A stretch of 59,411 nt of DNA from an uncultured Alphaproteobacteria bacterium (GTDB lineage Bacteria; Pseudomonadota; Alphaproteobacteria; VGEJ01), in contig CAJWJK010000009.1 in the NCBI GenBank assembly GCA_913041535.1, forward strand, positions 1 through 59,411. Direction: 5' to 3'. This document shows, piece after piece, positions 9,549-18,656 of this stretch (position 1 is its first letter; every line of letters starts with the position of its first letter). Below the pieces are notes generated by a model, which worked only from the letters and a program-made list of their open reading frames with translations, searched no databases and was not told where the DNA came from. A program made the translations under genes and the position numbers.

Positions 9549-10277
9549 ATGAGCGAGCTTATACAAAACGCTGCTCCGGTGCCGAGACACGTAGCAATTA
9601 TCATGGATGGTAATGGGCGATGGGCAGAAGCAAGGGGACTTCGACGCATTGCTGGCCATAGACGTGGAGCTGATGCTGTCCGTACAGCGGTCCGCGGGTG
9701 TCAAGATCTTGGCGTACGTTGTCTCACAATTTATGCGTTCTCATCAGAGAATTGGAAGCGGCCTGCGGTGGAAATTGAATATCTAATGGGGTTACTTCGA
9801 CTATACATTGAAAGTGAGATTGAAGAGCTTCACAGTGCTAACGTAAAGCTACGTTTTATTGGTAACCGAACCCAATTACAAGATGATATCGTGGCACTGA
9901 TTGGTCAGGCTGAAGCTCTAACTATTAAGAATACAGGGTTGGCCCTTTCAGTTGCGATGAATTATGGAGGGCGAGATGAAATAGTACGTGCTTGCCAACG
10001 GATTGCCACGAAAGTTGAATTGGGTGAAATGACTCCAGTAGAGTTAAATGAAGACAGATTTGCTGAGGAACTTGAAACCTTTGGCTTGCCTGACCCTGAC
10101 CTCCTTATACGTACTAGTGGCGAACAGAGATTGAGTAACTTTCTTCTGTGGCAACTTGCGTATGCGGAATTAGTGTTTATTGACACCTTATGGCCCGACT
10201 TTACGCTGGATACACTTAGGGGTGCTATAGCTGAATATCAGAGTCGTGATCGACGGTATGGTGCATCCAGTGCTTAG
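9549..10277 (+). CDS. uppS: Undecaprenyl diphosphate synthase
   Basis: Cis-prenyltransferase that builds the C55 lipid carrier for peptidoglycan and O-antigen from farnesyl diphosphate and IPP. The 242-residue protein has HVAIIMDGNGRWA with the catalytic aspartate D20, GHRRGADAVR, YAFSSENWKRP, the AMNYGGRDEI motif and the C-terminal PDLLIRTSGEQRLSNFLLWQ and TLWPDF blocks. The start at 9549 (MSELIQNAAPVPRH) is preferred over 9489, which would lie inside frr. Spacing to frr is 16 bases. The next gene cdsA starts within its end, which implies coupling. Confidence 0.95.
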   Translation: MSELIQNAAPVPRHVAIIMDGNGRWAEARGLRRIAGHRRGADAVRTAVRGCQDLGVRCLTIYAFSSENWKRPAVEIEYLMGLLRLYIESEIEELHSANVKLRFIGNRTQLQDDIVALIGQAEALTIKNTGLALSVAMNYGGRDEIVRACQRIATKVELGEMTPVELNEDRFAEELETFGLPDPDLLIRTSGEQRLSNFLLWQLAYAELVFIDTLWPDFTLDTLRGAIAEYQSRDRRYGASSA

Positions 10278-11085
10278 AACCTCAGATTTGAAAATGAGGC
10301 TTGTTTCGGCAGCTATCCTTGCTCCCCTTTCTGTAGGCTTTGCCTTTGGTGGCACTTGGTATTTTGGGGTACTAGTTGCTGTTATTTCCTGTCTTGCGCT
10401 TTATGAGTGGTTGTCAATGGTAGGAGCAGGCCATGCTACTTTGATACCTTTGATGGGGTTGATGGTGGTTTCACTGATAACGATAATTTCAGGTAGTTTT
10501 TTGGTATCGATATTGCTCTTACTTATGATTTCTTTTTTATTCCTGGTATTGTCCACTACCGTAAATCCGAAAAATGCGTGGATTGCTTTAGGCATTGTCT
10601 ATATAGGCATGCCGTGTATGTCGTTGGTTTGGCTGCGTACCAATGAACCGTATGGTTTTGAGTCAGTCTTAATGGTACTTAGCATAGTGTGGGCAACTGA
10701 CGTGGGTGCCTTCGTGGTAGGGAGCATTTTGGGAGGTCCAAAGCTAGCACCAAGAGTTAGTCCTCTAAAGACCTGGTCAGGGGCTGTTGGAGGTGTAATC
10801 TGTGGTGTTTCTATCGGTGTTTTGATGGGTCTTTTATTGGGTCTCTCACCTATTCGGACTGCATTTATAGCATTCTTTGGTATATGCGTTTGTCTTTCAG
10901 TATTTGGACAACTCGGTGATCTTTTCGAATCAGTATTGAAGCGTAAGTTTAATGTAAAAAATAGTGGAGTAGTGATTCCTGGTCATGGTGGGGTACTCGA
11001 CCGAATCGATTCTTTACTTTTTGTTGCACCCTCAGCAGCATGCATTGCGTTAATTCGGGGAGATGGCGGCGCGCTGTGGCGGTAG
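10258..11085 (+). CDS. cdsA: Phosphatidate cytidylyltransferase
   Basis: Integral membrane enzyme that makes CDP-diacylglycerol from phosphatidate and CTP, the branch point of phospholipid synthesis. The 275-residue protein has many hydrophobic helices and the C-terminal family signature: QLGDLFESVLKRKFNVKN, then PGHGGVLDRID. The metal-binding aspartates (GD and DRxD) are kept. The KD pair of the signature reads KN here (AAA AAT), an unusual change. I chose the ATG at 10258, which overlaps uppS by 20 bases; an ATG at 10294 is a possible shorter start, and neither has a clear ribosome binding site. The following dxr overlaps by about 10 bases. Confidence 0.92.
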   Translation: MVHPVLRTSDLKMRLVSAAILAPLSVGFAFGGTWYFGVLVAVISCLALYEWLSMVGAGHATLIPLMGLMVVSLITIISGSFLVSILLLLMISFLFLVLSTTVNPKNAWIALGIVYIGMPCMSLVWLRTNEPYGFESVLMVLSIVWATDVGAFVVGSILGGPKLAPRVSPLKTWSGAVGGVICGVSIGVLMGLLLGLSPIRTAFIAFFGICVCLSVFGQLGDLFESVLKRKFNVKNSGVVIPGHGGVLDRIDSLLFVAPSAACIALIRGDGGALWR

Positions 11086-12260
11086 AAGAACGAAACCCCC
11101 AAATTATTCCGCGTAGCGTTAGCATTCTTGGTTCTACGGGTTCTATAGGATGTAATACGCTAGAGATCATTCAGCATCACGCCGATATTTTTACGATTGA
11201 GGCACTAACAGCGTACAGCAATGTTGAAAGGTTGGTGGGCCAGGTAAAACGTTTCAAGCCAAAACTAGCGGTCATTGGTGATCACAAAAAATACCAAACA
11301 CTTAAGGAGGCTCTTTCTGGCACTACCACATGTGTTGCTGCTGGGAGAGAGGCAATAGTAGAGGCAGCTAGTAGACCGGCTGACTGGACGATGGCTGCAA
11401 TTGTTGGGGCTGCCGGATTGGAGCCGACATTTGCAGCTATTCGTAGAGGTAAGGTGGTGGCTCTTGCTAATAAAGAATGTCTAGTCAGTGCTGGTAATAT
11501 CATGATGGAGGAGGTTCGAGCGGCGGGCACCACATTGCTCCCGGTAGATTCAGAGCATAATGCTATATTTCAGGTATTTGATTTTGAAAGTCCTGAGTCC
11601 ATAGAAAAAATTATCTTAACTGCTTCCGGGGGACCCTTCAGAGATATGGATCGTTTGGTTATGGCGCATGTTACGCCTGCACAGGCCGTAGCCCATCCCA
11701 ATTGGAACATGGGAGCGAAAATATCGGTGGATTCTGCCACACTTATGAATAAAGGATTAGAACTAATTGAGGCACACTATCTTTTTGGATTAGGAACCGC
11801 ACAAATCGAGATTTTGATTCATCCACAATCTGTGATCCACAGCATGGTAGCGTACGTTGACGGCTCGGTTTTGGCACAATTGGGGGCGCCGGATATGCGG
11901 ACTCCAATCGCGCATGTGCTAGGTTGGCCGGCACGCATTTCAGCTCCAACTACAAAACTTGACTTTGCAAAAATTGGCCAACTCACATTTGAGCCACCCG
12001 ACCTTAACCGCTTTCCAGCGATGCGCCTTGCAAGCCAGGCATTGGCGTCTGGGGGAGGCGCTCCAACCATTTTGAACGCTGCGAATGAAGTTGCTGTTCA
12101 AGGGTTTTTATCTGGAGCAATAGGCTTTCTTGATATTGCTCTGGTGGTTGAGAAGACGCTCGATAAATTGCAAGGTGATAGTGTAGGTAGCTTGTGTGAT
12201 GTACGTAGGGTTGATTTGCTATCTCGGTGTACCGCTCAGGGATTTGTAGAAACTGCCTGA
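11076..12260 (+). CDS. dxr: 1-deoxy-D-xylulose 5-phosphate reductoisomerase
   Basis: Second step of the MEP isoprenoid pathway: NADPH-dependent conversion of DXP to MEP. The protein shows the NADPH-binding SILGSTGSIGCNTLEI, then ALANKECLVSAG, the metal site LLPVDSEHNAIFQ, TASGGPFRD, HPNWNMGAKISVDSATLMNK and EAHYLFG, and a C-terminal ILNAANEVAVQ. From GTG 11076 it has 394 residues, near normal; an ATG at 11040 would give 406 with a longer overlap into cdsA. GGGGAG at 11057-11062 could serve the GTG but is rather far. ispDF at 46687-47907 supplies three later functions of the same pathway and uppS uses its products. Confidence 0.95.
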   Translation: MAVEERNPQIIPRSVSILGSTGSIGCNTLEIIQHHADIFTIEALTAYSNVERLVGQVKRFKPKLAVIGDHKKYQTLKEALSGTTTCVAAGREAIVEAASRPADWTMAAIVGAAGLEPTFAAIRRGKVVALANKECLVSAGNIMMEEVRAAGTTLLPVDSEHNAIFQVFDFESPESIEKIILTASGGPFRDMDRLVMAHVTPAQAVAHPNWNMGAKISVDSATLMNKGLELIEAHYLFGLGTAQIEILIHPQSVIHSMVAYVDGSVLAQLGAPDMRTPIAHVLGWPARISAPTTKLDFAKIGQLTFEPPDLNRFPAMRLASQALASGGGAPTILNAANEVAVQGFLSGAIGFLDIALVVEKTLDKLQGDSVGSLCDVRRVDLLSRCTAQGFVETA

Positions 12261-12295
12261 GTGACAACGAAAATGGCTCATGGGTGAAAGGGACC

Positions 12296-13429
12296 ATGGA
12301 GATTATAAATCTATTGTGGAACTATATTGTACCGTTTTTGATCGTGTTGACGTTACTGGTTTTCGTTCATGAGATGGGCCACTACTGGGTAGCACGTCGC
12401 AATAGAGTGCGAGTTGAGGTGTTTTCTGTTGGCTTTGGTGGGGAGCTATTTGGATGGACCGATAAGCACGATACACGATGGCGTATCAGCTGGATTCCTT
12501 TGGGGGGATACGTACGGTTCTTTGGTGATGCGAATGCAGCATCTACCACATCTCAAGGCCTAGATTCTCTGTCCCCCGCTGAGCGGTCCGTATGTTTTCA
12601 TCACAAGACACTTGCCCAGAGGGCTGCGATAATTGTTGCAGGTCCAGCTGCTAACTTTATTCTTGCAATTGTTTTGTATGCGGGTCTTTTCGTCTTTGTT
12701 GGTCAGGTACACACCCCTCCAGTGGTTGGCTCGGTTATTGATAAGAGTGCTGCTGCCAATGCGGGTTTTATTGCTGGGGATCGCGTGATTAGTATGGACG
12801 GGGCATCTATAAAACGTTTCCAGGACATGCAACGTATTGTCAGTATGAATCCTGGCAAAGAAATCCTAACAGTTGTTCAAAGGGATGGGGTTGAAATTAT
12901 TGTCACTCCAGTTCCTGACCTAGTTGAAGCAGTTGACCGGTTTGGCAATAGGTATGAGTTGGGGAGACTAGGCATAACGGGAAGCGGGGTTGAGTATATA
13001 AGGTACTCTCCTGCAACTGCTTTGTGGCGAGCTACAGAGGAGACAGTGTCGATTAGTCTCGCCACTCTTGATTACGTAGGGCAGATGATTACTGGGCGCA
13101 GGTCGACTCAGGAACTTGGTGGGCCGGTACGTATTGCCCAGTTGTCTGGGCAGATGTGGCAGCTTGGTATCGTAGCGCTAATATCGTTCGCAGCGATATT
13201 GTCAATAAACCTGGGCCTAATCAATCTTTTTCCCATACCAATGTTAGATGGTGGACATCTGCTTTTTTACGTGATTGAGGCACTGAGAGGACGCCCACTT
13301 GCTGAGCGTCTTAGAGAATACGCTTTTCGTGTTGGGCTACTACTAGTGCTAGGCCTCTTTGTTTTTGTAACTTGGAATGATCTTAAGAATATGAATATGT
13401 TCAGTTATTTTGTTAATGCACTTTACTAA
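12296..13429 (+). CDS. rseP: Site-2 intramembrane zinc protease RseP
   Basis: Inner-membrane metalloprotease that cuts membrane-bound substrates such as anti-sigma factors after a first periplasmic cut. The 377-residue protein has the zinc motif HEMGH at 25-29 in the first helix, a periplasmic PDZ domain around residues 130-215 (VGSVIDKSAAANAGFIAGDR), and the LDGGH motif with D318 supplying the third ligand, followed by the last helix. The ATG at 12296 is preceded by an AAAGG-type ribosome binding site and excludes a non-conserved extension from 12227. The dxr-rseP-bamA order is widespread in Proteobacteria. Only one PDZ domain is evident to me, where E. coli RseP has two; the length (377 against 450) is consistent with that. 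Confidence 0.93.
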   Translation: MEIINLLWNYIVPFLIVLTLLVFVHEMGHYWVARRNRVRVEVFSVGFGGELFGWTDKHDTRWRISWIPLGGYVRFFGDANAASTTSQGLDSLSPAERSVCFHHKTLAQRAAIIVAGPAANFILAIVLYAGLFVFVGQVHTPPVVGSVIDKSAAANAGFIAGDRVISMDGASIKRFQDMQRIVSMNPGKEILTVVQRDGVEIIVTPVPDLVEAVDRFGNRYELGRLGITGSGVEYIRYSPATALWRATEETVSISLATLDYVGQMITGRRSTQELGGPVRIAQLSGQMWQLGIVALISFAAILSINLGLINLFPIPMLDGGHLLFYVIEALRGRPLAERLREYAFRVGLLLVLGLFVFVTWNDLKNMNMFSYFVNALY

Positions 13430-13492
13430 GTTTTCGCGTGGAACGTTAACGCTGTGTTGTTTGCAAATAGGTTTGTACTTCTAGGGGCAGAT

Positions 13493-15775
13493 ATGTATGG
13501 GTTGAAAAATCCGACAAGGTTATTTCCAATTCTTATTTTCCTGGTTGCTCTGGTAATTCATATGAATGCCACAGTTGCACTAGCGCAATCTCGCATAACT
13601 GAGATAACTGTTGCCGGGAATTTGCGTATTGAGGCTCAAACTGTTCTTTCCTATATGCTTGTAAAGCCTGGTGATAAATTGGAGGCGTCGCGTATTGATG
13701 AGTCATTGAAGGCGTTATTCTCTACAGGCCTCTTTGCGGATGTGGCAATTCGCCGAGATGGTACGCGTCTCATAGTAAACGTTATTGAAAACCCGATCAT
13801 TAACCAACTTGTGTTTGAGGGTAATGATCGGATTGATGATGAGACGTTGACATCGGAGGTTAGACTTCGCCCACGACAGGTATATACACAAACACGCATC
13901 CAAAACGATGTGCAGACTGTCATCCAACTCTATAGGCGTAGCGGATGGTTTGCGGCAACAGTCGAACCAAAAGTTATTCAGCTTCCCCAAAATCGGGTGG
14001 ATTTAGTATTTGAAATTCAGGAAGGACCACCGACTGCAATCCGCAGAATAGGCTTTATTGGTAACCGTCAATACTCTGATTCAAAACTTCGTTCCCAAAT
14101 TACCACAAGGGAAACTCGTTGGTATCGTTTCCTTACAAGCGACGATACGTATGATCCTGACCGATTGACGCTTGATAGGGAACTTCTCCATCGATTTTAC
14201 CGAAAAAATGGATACGCCGACTTTAGAATAAATTCGGCGGTCGCAGAATTGACGAAAGATCGTAAGGAGTTTTTTGTTACTTTTTCTATAGAGGAAGGTG
14301 AACAGTATAGTTTTGGCGTGATCGATGTTACTTCATCACTTAAAGATTTAGATCCATCGCAATTGCTGAGTTACGTTATTACGGAGAAAGGAAGTATTTT
14401 TAACGCGGAAGATGTTGAGTCCTCTGTACAAAACATTAATGCAGCTCTTGGAGAGCTCGGTTATGCGTTTGTAGATGTAAACCCGCAACTTAATCGAGAT
14501 CGTGAAAATCTGATTATTGAACTGACATACGAGATTAAGGAGGGGCCAAGGGTTTATATTGACCGCATAGATATAGATGGCAATGTACGAACATTGGATA
14601 AAGTTATAAGACGAGAGTTTAGAGTTGTTGAAGGTGATGCGTTTAATACGGCGAAGCTCCGCCGCTCCCAGCAGAGGTTGCGTGCACTAGGGTTCTTTGA
14701 CTCAATTAACATGCGGGAGGAGAGAACAAGCGAAGATAGGACGGTCATCAAAGTGGAGGTCGAGGAGCAATCAACGGGAGCTTTAGAAATTGGGGCAGGA
14801 TTTTCCTCCAGTGATGCTATTCTTGGAGATCTTCGCGTCAGTGAAAAAAACCTTCTTGGTAAAGGCCAGCACCTTGAAGCTTCTATGAATGTGTCTGCTC
14901 GTCAGCAGTTTATTGATTTATCTTTCACCGAGCCTTACTTTCTCGGTCGTGATGTTTCGGCTGGTTTTGACGTATTTCGCCGGCGAAGGGAACTGCAAGA
15001 TGAAAGTTCCTTTGATTTGAATTCAGTAGGGTTTAAACTTCGGTTGGGCTTTCCATTCTCTGAACATTTTAGACAATCCGTTACATATGGATTTGACGTT
15101 ACAGACATAGATAATGTGGATTCTGCCGCGTCTCGATTCGTTAGGGACCAACAGGGTAGGGCAACGACGTCCTCACTCGGATATACACTCACGTACGATG
15201 TTCGTGACGACAGATTCCAGCCAACAAGCGGATGGATTGCTAAGTTAGGTCAGGAATTGGCTGGTTTGGGTGGTAACGTTCGTTATATCCGCACAGTGGT
15301 GGAGTATGGTCATTACTTTCCTGTTTTTTCAGATGTAACTGCCTTGTTGGGTGTAGAGCAGGGTTATATCGTGGGGCTGGGTGAGGATGTGAGAATAGAT
15401 GACAGGTTTTTCGTCGGAGGTGATAATTTCCGCGGCTTCAGCGTAGGTGGGATTGGGCCACGGGATACTTCGACTGGTGATGCGTTGGGTGGTAATATTT
15501 ACTATGTAGGCGTTGCAGAGTTGAGCTTTCCTCTCGGACTACCGAAAGAGTATGGTATTCTAGGTCGCGCATTTAGTGAGGTGGGGTCGTTAGCAGCTGT
15601 TGATGACGAAGGTTCAGGAATATTTGATGTCGGTTCGCCGAGATCCTCTGCAGGCATTGGTTTTGCGTGGCGGTCACCTTTCGGACCAGTACAGGTGGAT
15701 CTCGCCTATCCCATTGTTGCTGAAGATGTTGATCTGACAGAAGTGTTTCGATTCAGTTTTGGTACGAGGTTTTGA
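13493..15775 (+). CDS. bamA: Outer membrane protein assembly factor BamA
   Basis: Central outer-membrane component that inserts beta-barrel proteins. The 760-residue protein has a signal peptide ending ATVALA before QSRITEI, then five POTRA domains (first ITEITVAGNLRIEAQTVLSY, later PPTAIRRIGFIGN and GPRVYIDRIDIDGN), and a C-terminal Omp85 barrel with the VGGDNFRGF lid-lock type motif and final strand VFRFSFGTRF ending in phenylalanine. The ATG at 13493 has AGGGG at 13483-13487 with ideal spacing, which decides it over the frame start at 13454. The stop is followed immediately by the skp start. The context rseP-bamA-skp-lpxD joins protein and LPS assembly of the outer membrane. Confidence 0.96.
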   Translation: MYGLKNPTRLFPILIFLVALVIHMNATVALAQSRITEITVAGNLRIEAQTVLSYMLVKPGDKLEASRIDESLKALFSTGLFADVAIRRDGTRLIVNVIENPIINQLVFEGNDRIDDETLTSEVRLRPRQVYTQTRIQNDVQTVIQLYRRSGWFAATVEPKVIQLPQNRVDLVFEIQEGPPTAIRRIGFIGNRQYSDSKLRSQITTRETRWYRFLTSDDTYDPDRLTLDRELLHRFYRKNGYADFRINSAVAELTKDRKEFFVTFSIEEGEQYSFGVIDVTSSLKDLDPSQLLSYVITEKGSIFNAEDVESSVQNINAALGELGYAFVDVNPQLNRDRENLIIELTYEIKEGPRVYIDRIDIDGNVRTLDKVIRREFRVVEGDAFNTAKLRRSQQRLRALGFFDSINMREERTSEDRTVIKVEVEEQSTGALEIGAGFSSSDAILGDLRVSEKNLLGKGQHLEASMNVSARQQFIDLSFTEPYFLGRDVSAGFDVFRRRRELQDESSFDLNSVGFKLRLGFPFSEHFRQSVTYGFDVTDIDNVDSAASRFVRDQQGRATTSSLGYTLTYDVRDDRFQPTSGWIAKLGQELAGLGGNVRYIRTVVEYGHYFPVFSDVTALLGVEQGYIVGLGEDVRIDDRFFVGGDNFRGFSVGGIGPRDTSTGDALGGNIYYVGVAELSFPLGLPKEYGILGRAFSEVGSLAAVDDEGSGIFDVGSPRSSAGIGFAWRSPFGPVQVDLAYPIVAEDVDLTEVFRFSFGTRF

Positions 15776-16330
15776 ATGGTAGCTCAACTCAAGTGGATCA
15801 TCACATCGTTTTGTCTGGCCATTGTATGTGTTGTGGCTCAAGCAGAGCCTCTTCCCCCTGCCGTTATTGCAATCATAGATTATAGGGCTTTGGAACTGGA
15901 GTCTGATGCGGCGTTAGATGTTATCCGCCAAGTGAATAGCTACCGAGATAAGTACCAGGCCGAGATTGTCGAGCACGAAGACGCTTTGCGGTCTGAAGCT
16001 CAGGAACTGGAACGGCAACAGACGATACTGGCGCCAGAAGTTTTTAAAGAGAAAAGGCTTTCTTTTGAACAGCGAACACAAACCTTTCAGCAAGAAGTTA
16101 TGGAAAGGAACAGACGATTTGATCGTGCATTAGGGAATGCGCGAAACGAGATTCTGCGTACCGTTTTAGTGATAGTAACTAAGATTGCTGAAGATCGTAA
16201 GTTTAATATTGTTCTAGATAATTCCCAGGCATTATTCGTTGCTACTGCACTCGATATAACGGCACAGGTTATGGAAGAGTTGAACGAAAAACTTCCAACG
16301 GTAGCGGTTAAATTACCGCCGGAGCAGTAG
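15776..16330 (+). CDS. skp: Skp/OmpH-family periplasmic chaperone
   Basis: Periplasmic holdase for unfolded outer-membrane proteins on their way to BamA. The 184-residue protein starts with a signal peptide (helix ITSFCLAIVCVVAQA, likely cut near AQA). The mature part begins with a strand PPAVIAIIDYRALELES and is mostly long charged helices with coiled-coil character (about residues 60-120), as in Skp trimers. It ends with a strand FNIVLDNSQALFVA and ALDIT, typical of OmpH proteins. Its ATG directly abuts the bamA stop and its TAG overlaps the lpxD GTG by one base, so it sits in a tight translational relay. Sequence identity in this family is low, but the layout and neighbours make the call firm. 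Confidence 0.88.
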   Translation: MVAQLKWIITSFCLAIVCVVAQAEPLPPAVIAIIDYRALELESDAALDVIRQVNSYRDKYQAEIVEHEDALRSEAQELERQQTILAPEVFKEKRLSFEQRTQTFQQEVMERNRRFDRALGNARNEILRTVLVIVTKIAEDRKFNIVLDNSQALFVATALDITAQVMEELNEKLPTVAVKLPPEQ

Positions 16331-17358
16331 TGCCGGATAGTCGATTTCATAATCGGTCAGGGCCATTTACGCTCGCAACGCTTGCCGAAATTGGATCTGC
16401 AACTCTGGAATCCCGCGCCGATCCGAAGTCGTTGATTGACGATGTCGCTCCTCTTGATGTCGCAGGTAAATCAAACATTAGTTTTCTTGACAATCCCAAG
16501 TACCTGAATGCGTTTGAGACAAGTGAAGCTGGTGCATGCGTGGTATCCCCACGACATAGCGGGCGTGCGCCTTCAGAGATGGCATTGCTTCTTAGCGATC
16601 TTCCCTATCATTCATATGCCCTAATCGCACAATTATTTTATCCACGTTCTATACCTCGGGAAGGTGTTGCCACCAATGCCATGATATCTCCTGAAGCAAC
16701 AATTGGTGAAGGAAGCCAAATAGGTGCCTTTGTCGTCGTGGAAAAAGGTGCGGAAATTGGACGTAGATGTAACATTATGCCTAATGCCGTTATTGGTCCT
16801 TCGGTAAAGCTGGGCGATGACGTGTCTATCGGAGCATGCACTGTGATAAGCCATTGCATCATCGGTAATCGTGTCAGCATTCATCATGGATCCTCTATTG
16901 GACAAGAAGGTTTCGGTGTTGCTCCTTCGTCTGTCAAACACGTTGCAGTTCCTCAACTTGGTAGAGTCACTATAGGTGACGATGTTCGTATTGGTTCAAA
17001 TACGACGATTGATAGGGGCAGTGGAAGAGATACAGTTATTGGAGCTGGCTGCTGGATTGATAATTCGGTCCATATTGCACACAACGTAGAGGTTGGCCGT
17101 AGCGCAATCCTTGCTGCTCAAGTTGGGATCGCTGGGAGTTCCAGTATTGGTGAATTCGCAATGTTGGGTGGGCAGGTGGGTGTTTCAGGTCATTTAACTA
17201 TTGGTGCTAGCTCACGAATAGCTGGCAAGAGTGGCGTGATTAGAGATGTTCCACCTGGCGAAACATGGGGTGGAACGCCGGCCACGCGAATTAGTGACTG
17301 GCATCGGAGTACAGTCTTGCTTAGTCATATGGTACGAGAGAGGAATCGTGGCAGTTAA
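16330..17358 (+). CDS. lpxD: UDP-3-O-acylglucosamine N-acyltransferase
   Basis: Third enzyme of lipid A synthesis; adds the second hydroxyacyl chain to UDP-GlcN. The 342-residue protein has an N-terminal uridine-binding domain with NISFLDNPKYLNAF and then about ten left-handed beta-helix hexapeptide repeats (for example VIGPSVKLGDDVSIGACTVI and IGSNTTIDRGSGRDTVIGAG). The catalytic histidine lies in SVHIAHNVEVG, and the C-terminal part has GEFAMLGGQVGVSGHLTIG and GTPATRI. The GTG start at 16330 overlaps the skp stop by one base. Downstream fabZ follows after 20 bases, giving the classic lpxD-fabZ-lpxA run. Confidence 0.95.
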   Translation: MPDSRFHNRSGPFTLATLAEIGSATLESRADPKSLIDDVAPLDVAGKSNISFLDNPKYLNAFETSEAGACVVSPRHSGRAPSEMALLLSDLPYHSYALIAQLFYPRSIPREGVATNAMISPEATIGEGSQIGAFVVVEKGAEIGRRCNIMPNAVIGPSVKLGDDVSIGACTVISHCIIGNRVSIHHGSSIGQEGFGVAPSSVKHVAVPQLGRVTIGDDVRIGSNTTIDRGSGRDTVIGAGCWIDNSVHIAHNVEVGRSAILAAQVGIAGSSSIGEFAMLGGQVGVSGHLTIGASSRIAGKSGVIRDVPPGETWGGTPATRISDWHRSTVLLSHMVRERNRGS

Positions 17359-17378
17359 TTAGTTCACGGGAAAGCGTT

Positions 17379-17816
17379 ATGGATAGTGTAAACATACTGC
17401 AAATTATGGAAATGATTCCACATCGATATCCAATGCTTATGGTGGATAAGGTGGTGGATCTTGTAGCAGATGAAAGTGCTACTGGTATTAAGAACGTTAC
17501 TGCTAATGAGTCATATTTTCAGGGCCATTTTCCAGAAGGTCCGGTTATGCCCGGAGTAATGATCATAGAATCTATGGCTCAGACAGCAGCTGTTTTGGTT
17601 GTGCACACACTCGGTGCTGGAGCGAAGGGTAAGTTGGTTTATTTTATGTCAATCGATAATTCTCGATTTCGAAAACCAGTGATTCCAGGAGATCGCATGC
17701 TTGTGGATGTTATGAAGTTGCGGAGTCGAGGTCCTGTTTGGAAATTCAGCGGGAAAGCTCGTGTATCAGATGAAGTCGTGGCGGAGGCAACATTTACGGC
17801 AATGATTAGAGATTGA
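17379..17816 (+). CDS. fabZ: 3-hydroxyacyl-ACP dehydratase FabZ
   Basis: Hot-dog fold dehydratase of fatty acid synthesis; it removes water from hydroxyacyl-ACP, competing with lipid A enzymes for the same precursor. The 145-residue protein has MIPHRYPMLMVDKV, the catalytic H50 in YFQGHFPEGPVMPGV, and E64 in MIIESMAQTAA, with the closing GKARVSDEVVAEATFTAM. An upstream GGGAAAG supports the ATG at 17379. Sitting between lpxD and lpxA is the usual arrangement that balances membrane phospholipid against LPS. Confidence 0.96.
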   Translation: MDSVNILQIMEMIPHRYPMLMVDKVVDLVADESATGIKNVTANESYFQGHFPEGPVMPGVMIIESMAQTAAVLVVHTLGAGAKGKLVYFMSIDNSRFRKPVIPGDRMLVDVMKLRSRGPVWKFSGKARVSDEVVAEATFTAMIRD

Positions 17817-17834
17817 TTAGGTGCGAGATATTTT

Positions 17835-18656
17835 ATGAACCAGAGTAAACATAAAAGGGGAGAGTCTAAAATTCATCCAACAGCGATTGTCGATGATGGC
17901 GCGAAGATTGGTGACAACGTGCAGATTGGACCATATTGCTGTGTAGGCCCCAATGTTGTCCTCGAAGAAGGGGCAATCCTTGAAGCGCACGTTGTGGTGA
18001 CCGGGTTTACCAAAGTCGGTCGAGAGACCAGAATCTTTCCTTTTGCTTCGATTGGTTATCGCCCTCAGGATCTAAAGTATAAAGGGGAACCCTCAGAGCT
18101 AGTGATTGGTGCGCGTAATATTATACGAGAGCATGTCACGATGAATCCGGGTACTGAAGGTGGAGGCATGATCACCAGCACGGGGGACGACTGCCTGTTC
18201 ATGGCTGGGTCTCACGTAGCGCATGACTGCGTGATTGGTGAACACGTGATATTAGTCAATGATGCTACTTTGGGAGGGCATGTAAAGATTAATGACTACG
18301 CGATTATTGGTGGTCTTTCAGCAGTGCATCAGTTCGTACGCATAGGCGAGCACGCGATGATAGGTGGCATGAGTGGTGTGGAACAAGACGTTATACCCTT
18401 TGGTTCTGTAACGGGGAATCGGGCTCATTTAGTTGGCCTTAATATTGTAGGACTTAAGAGACGTGGATTTGACAGAACGGCTATACATGATTTGCGTGCG
18501 GCATACCGCCTTTTGTTTGCTCAGGAGGGCACTCTGCAAGAGCGATTAGATGATGTGTCAGTTCTCTTTGAAAGTAATAGCTTGGTTATGGATATCATTG
18601 AGTTTATTCGCATGGATTCATCTCGTTCCTTATGCCAACCAAAATCAGGCCCGTGA
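17835..18656 (+). CDS. lpxA: UDP-N-acetylglucosamine O-acyltransferase
   Basis: First enzyme of lipid A synthesis. The 273-residue protein is a left-handed beta-helix with hexapeptide repeats from IHPTAIVDDGAKIGDNVQIG onward, the catalytic histidine H130 in GSHVAHDCVIG, NDATLGGHV, the HQFVRIG block and a helical C-terminal domain starting GLNIVGLKRRGF. All family hallmarks are present. Its end overlaps the lpxI start by 25 bases. fabZ ends 18 bases upstream. Confidence 0.96.
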   Translation: MNQSKHKRGESKIHPTAIVDDGAKIGDNVQIGPYCCVGPNVVLEEGAILEAHVVVTGFTKVGRETRIFPFASIGYRPQDLKYKGEPSELVIGARNIIREHVTMNPGTEGGGMITSTGDDCLFMAGSHVAHDCVIGEHVILVNDATLGGHVKINDYAIIGGLSAVHQFVRIGEHAMIGGMSGVEQDVIPFGSVTGNRAHLVGLNIVGLKRRGFDRTAIHDLRAAYRLLFAQEGTLQERLDDVSVLFESNSLVMDIIEFIRMDSSRSLCQPKSGP

